Shown here: piece by piece, positions 7,164-8,716 of the stretch
Layout of the letters: each line of letters starts with the position of its first letter
How positions within the stretch are numbered: the stretch's first letter is position 1
NCBI GenBank assembly: GCA_020854975.1
Contig: JAHKLQ010000206.1
Coordinates: 1 to 8,716, forward strand
Direction: 5' to 3'
DNA: 8,716 bases
Origin: Methanobacterium sp.
Lineage (GTDB): Archaea > Methanobacteriota > Methanobacteria > Methanobacteriales > Methanobacteriaceae
Translations under genes and position numbers: made by a program
Notes under the pieces: model-generated
What the model saw: only the letters and a program-made list of their open reading frames with translations
What the model was told of the DNA's origin: nothing
Databases searched by the model: none

Positions 7164-7169
7164 CCCCCC
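7164..7169 (-). promoter_or_regulatory. G-rich Shine-Dalgarno-like tract before the malic enzyme
   Basis: GGGGGGTTA on the - strand resembles the ribosome site of the SulP gene (GGGGGTTA). Its last G lies 15 nt before the ATA at 7148, longer than usual. It lies within the long leader and supports initiation upstream of GTG 6995, but does not settle which codon is used. Confidence 0.4.
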
Positions 7170-7233
7170 AAATTAAGGGAACTCTTGGAAATTTAATTGT
7201 CCCTCTGGTGTGAGATATAATTATCTTTTTAAT

Positions 7234-7250
7234 CCATATATAAACTTTTT
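7234..7250 (-). promoter_or_regulatory. BRE/TATA promoter of the malic enzyme gene
   Basis: The - strand reads AAAAAGTTTATATATGG: a purine-rich BRE directly followed by TTTATATA, a textbook archaeal promoter and the strongest in the window. The start of transcription is expected near 7212-7216, so the mRNA includes the G-rich tract and the upstream coding extension of the malic enzyme. Confidence 0.7.
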
Positions 7251-7340
7251 GGATGTGGTAACTCCAATTTTTGTCAATTTTCTAATTCTGGACATGGAAA
7301 ATGTCATAATCAAAACTATAAAAATTTTAAGAAGGATTTA

Positions 7341-7427
7341 ATGGAGCATGATTATCCAAATAAGGTGTTCGAAGCCTTTTTTGTAGTTATAACTGTTATT
7401 TTTGACATATTGGTAAAAATCAAGTAG
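7341..7427 (+). CDS. Possible 28-residue single-span membrane peptide
   Basis: ATG at 7341 opens a 28-codon frame. The peptide has a charged start (MEHDYPNK) and one hydrophobic span (VFEAFFVVITVIFDILVKIK), ending in basic residues as expected for an inside-anchored single helix. AAGGA at 7332-7336 is a fair ribosome site 4 nt from the ATG, and CTATAAAAA at 7316-7324 is TATA-like but very close. No family is recognised. A frame of this size can arise by chance in AT-rich DNA, so the call is weak. The same frame continues after its TAG stop into another ATG-started frame (7443-7544). Confidence 0.25.
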   Translation: MEHDYPNKVFEAFFVVITVIFDILVKIK

Positions 7428-7604
7428 ATAAAGAAAAAAATAATGGATTTAACTTCTCCCGTGTTGAAATATAGTGCGATACCGATAGTGATAGTTGAGA
7501 TACATCACCACTATTTAAATAATCTCCAAAAATTCATTGAATGAATATAATTTATTAATAGAATTAATCGTCAAAATATTATCAATGAGTTGGGGATTGT
7601 CACC
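7428..7604. other. AT-rich gap upstream of the lipoprotein gene
   Basis: No convincing gene. The stretch holds a 33-codon ATG frame without a ribosome site (7443-7544). It also holds three GATA words at 6-bp spacing (7478, 7484, 7490), two ATAGTG words (7471, 7485) with an inverted CACTAT at 7509-7514, and a TATA-like ATAATTTATTAA near 7546-7557 that could drive the lipoprotein gene. The clustered words could be an operator; this is inference. Confidence 0.35.
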
Positions 7605-8138
<534 letters not shown>

Positions 8139-8191
8139 CTTTATTTAGTAAGTAATCTTATCCAAGGCAAACAAAACTTAAAATTATAGAA

Positions 8192-8225
8192 GAGTTATGC
8201 TATTAACACAATAACAACATAACTC
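8192..8225. repeat. 8-bp inverted repeat (hairpin) after the lipoprotein gene
   Basis: GAGTTATG at 8192-8199 and CATAACTC at 8218-8225 are perfect arms around an 18-nt loop, with a possible inner pairing TATT/AATA. It starts 54 nt past the lipoprotein stop. It could fold in RNA as a 3' element, or be a protein site. No T run follows, so it is not an obvious terminator. Confidence 0.55.
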
Positions 8226-8261
8226 GTTTAAATACGAATAGTTCGGCATCTTTCATTATAT

Positions 8262-8305
8262 GAACTTAAGTTCCAGTGGGACAAACCCAATAATTGGATT
8301 TAAAA
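8262..8305. promoter_or_regulatory. Dyad cluster and TATA-like element before the zinc-ribbon gene
   Basis: In 44 bp there are a perfect 12-bp palindrome GAACTTAAGTTC (8262-8273), a small hairpin TGGG/CCCA (8277-8289), an 11-bp palindrome CCAATAATTGG (8287-8297), and ATTTAAAA (8298-8305), a TATA-like box. The box lies about 31 nt before the ATG at 8336, so the mRNA would be nearly leaderless, which fits the lack of a good ribosome site. A palindrome abutting TATA is a typical repressor site in archaea; no regulator is identified. The rest of the 8139-8335 gap shows no gene. Confidence 0.4.
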
Positions 8306-8335
8306 CAGCATAACTATCGTTTGAGTTGATTTATA

Positions 8336-8716
8336 ATGTCTGATAACTGGCAATGTGTCAACGTAGAATGCGACTACAAAGAGTATGGAAAGAAAGGTGA
8401 TAAATGCCCTGAATGCGGTAAATCTTTCCACAAAGTAGACAGTGCCGACAGCAAAATGATATTCGAAATAAAGGACAGACATAAAGCTGATTCTAATTCT
8501 AACAGGAAACATAAATATCATCCAGTTATTGCCATTATAATAGGGTATTTCATAGCAGGTAGCTTATCAGGTTTTGCACGTTTTTTACTAAATATTCCTT
8601 TATCATCAAAAATTTTAGCAATATTAACTATTATTTTGGGTGGATTCATTGCCACCTACATATCCAGAACTAATAAAGCAAGAATAGGATTGTATAACGG
8701 TTTATTATACTCAATA
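8336..8716 (+). CDS. Zinc-ribbon membrane protein (partial, cut by window end)
   Basis: An open frame of 127 codons that runs off the end of the window without a stop. Residues 1-30 form a zinc ribbon with four cysteines (Cys7-X4-Cys12 and Cys24-X2-Cys27, the latter as CPECGKSF). A charged, hydrophilic linker spans about 32-61. Two hydrophobic segments follow, at about 63-85 (HPVIAIIIGYFIAGSLSG) and 91-110 (KILAILTIILGGFIATYI). The GGFIATYIS...ARIGLYNGLL pattern resembles the small four-helix membrane proteins (DUF5518 type) of Methanobacteriales, and suggests that one or two more spans lie beyond the window. The start at 8336 directly precedes the zinc ribbon. No ribosome site is obvious (GAGTTGAT at 8323-8330 is weak), and a TATA-like box 31 nt upstream suggests a short leader. 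Function unknown. Confidence 0.75.
   Translation, partial: MSDNWQCVNVECDYKEYGKKGDKCPECGKSFHKVDSADSKMIFEIKDRHKADSNSNRKHKYHPVIAIIIGYFIAGSLSGFARFLLNIPLSSKILAILTIILGGFIATYISRTNKARIGLYNGLLYSI

Noticed and set aside
7443..7544. 33-codon ATG frame as an independent gene
   Set aside because: There is no ribosome site, no recognisable family, and it overlaps repeated words that look regulatory. Kept only as part of a finding.
8192..8290. Possible tRNA or C/D box RNA in the gap (GTTCG at 8240-8244 resembles a T-loop)
   Set aside because: No cloverleaf can be drawn and no C and D box pair is present at the right spacing.

Overview
The window looks like chromosomal DNA of a methanogenic archaeon, most likely Methanobacterium or a close relative. 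The evidence is AT-rich intergenic DNA with archaeal TATA boxes, oligo-T terminators without strong GC stems, Shine-Dalgarno sites close to the archaeal AGGAGGTGATCC consensus, a PsbP-like lipoprotein, and a zinc-ribbon plus small membrane protein of a kind common in Methanobacteriales. This placement is inferred from style and content; there is no rRNA or other marker gene here.

Layout: (1) 23-814, a class I SAM-dependent methyltransferase on the + strand. (2) 815-1209, a long non-coding gap with an oligo-T stop, a two-copy tandem repeat, an inverted repeat and the promoter of the next gene. (3) 1210-4284, + strand: a SulP-family anion or dicarboxylate permease with a STAS domain, then an acetate/4-hydroxybutyrate-type CoA-transferase 87 bp later. 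(4) 4285-4354, a bidirectional terminator between convergent genes. (5) 4355-5320, - strand: a free-standing proteasome-like Ntn hydrolase. (6) 5439 to about 7148, - strand: a full-length MaeA-type malic enzyme with its own strong promoter. (7) 7250-7604, an AT-rich gap with doubtful small ORFs. (8) 7605-8138, + strand: a PsbP-like lipoprotein. (9) 8139-8335, a gap rich in dyads. (10) 8336 to the end, + strand: a truncated zinc-ribbon membrane protein.

The permease, CoA-transferase and malic enzyme could together take up and process C4-dicarboxylates or other organic acids (SulP import, CoA activation, malate to pyruvate). They are not one operon, so this is a hypothesis. The other genes show no clear link to them.

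The most unusual point is at gene starts. In both the SulP gene and the malic enzyme gene, the conserved N-terminus is encoded upstream of the first ATG/GTG, in an open stretch with no ATG, GTG or TTG codon. In SulP an almost perfect Shine-Dalgarno sequence sits 8 nt before an ATA codon. Either these genes start at non-canonical codons such as AUA, or the sequence carries start-codon mutations or errors. The second point is the Ntn hydrolase: it aligns without gaps to the proteasome beta N-terminus so that Ser2 takes the place of catalytic Thr1.
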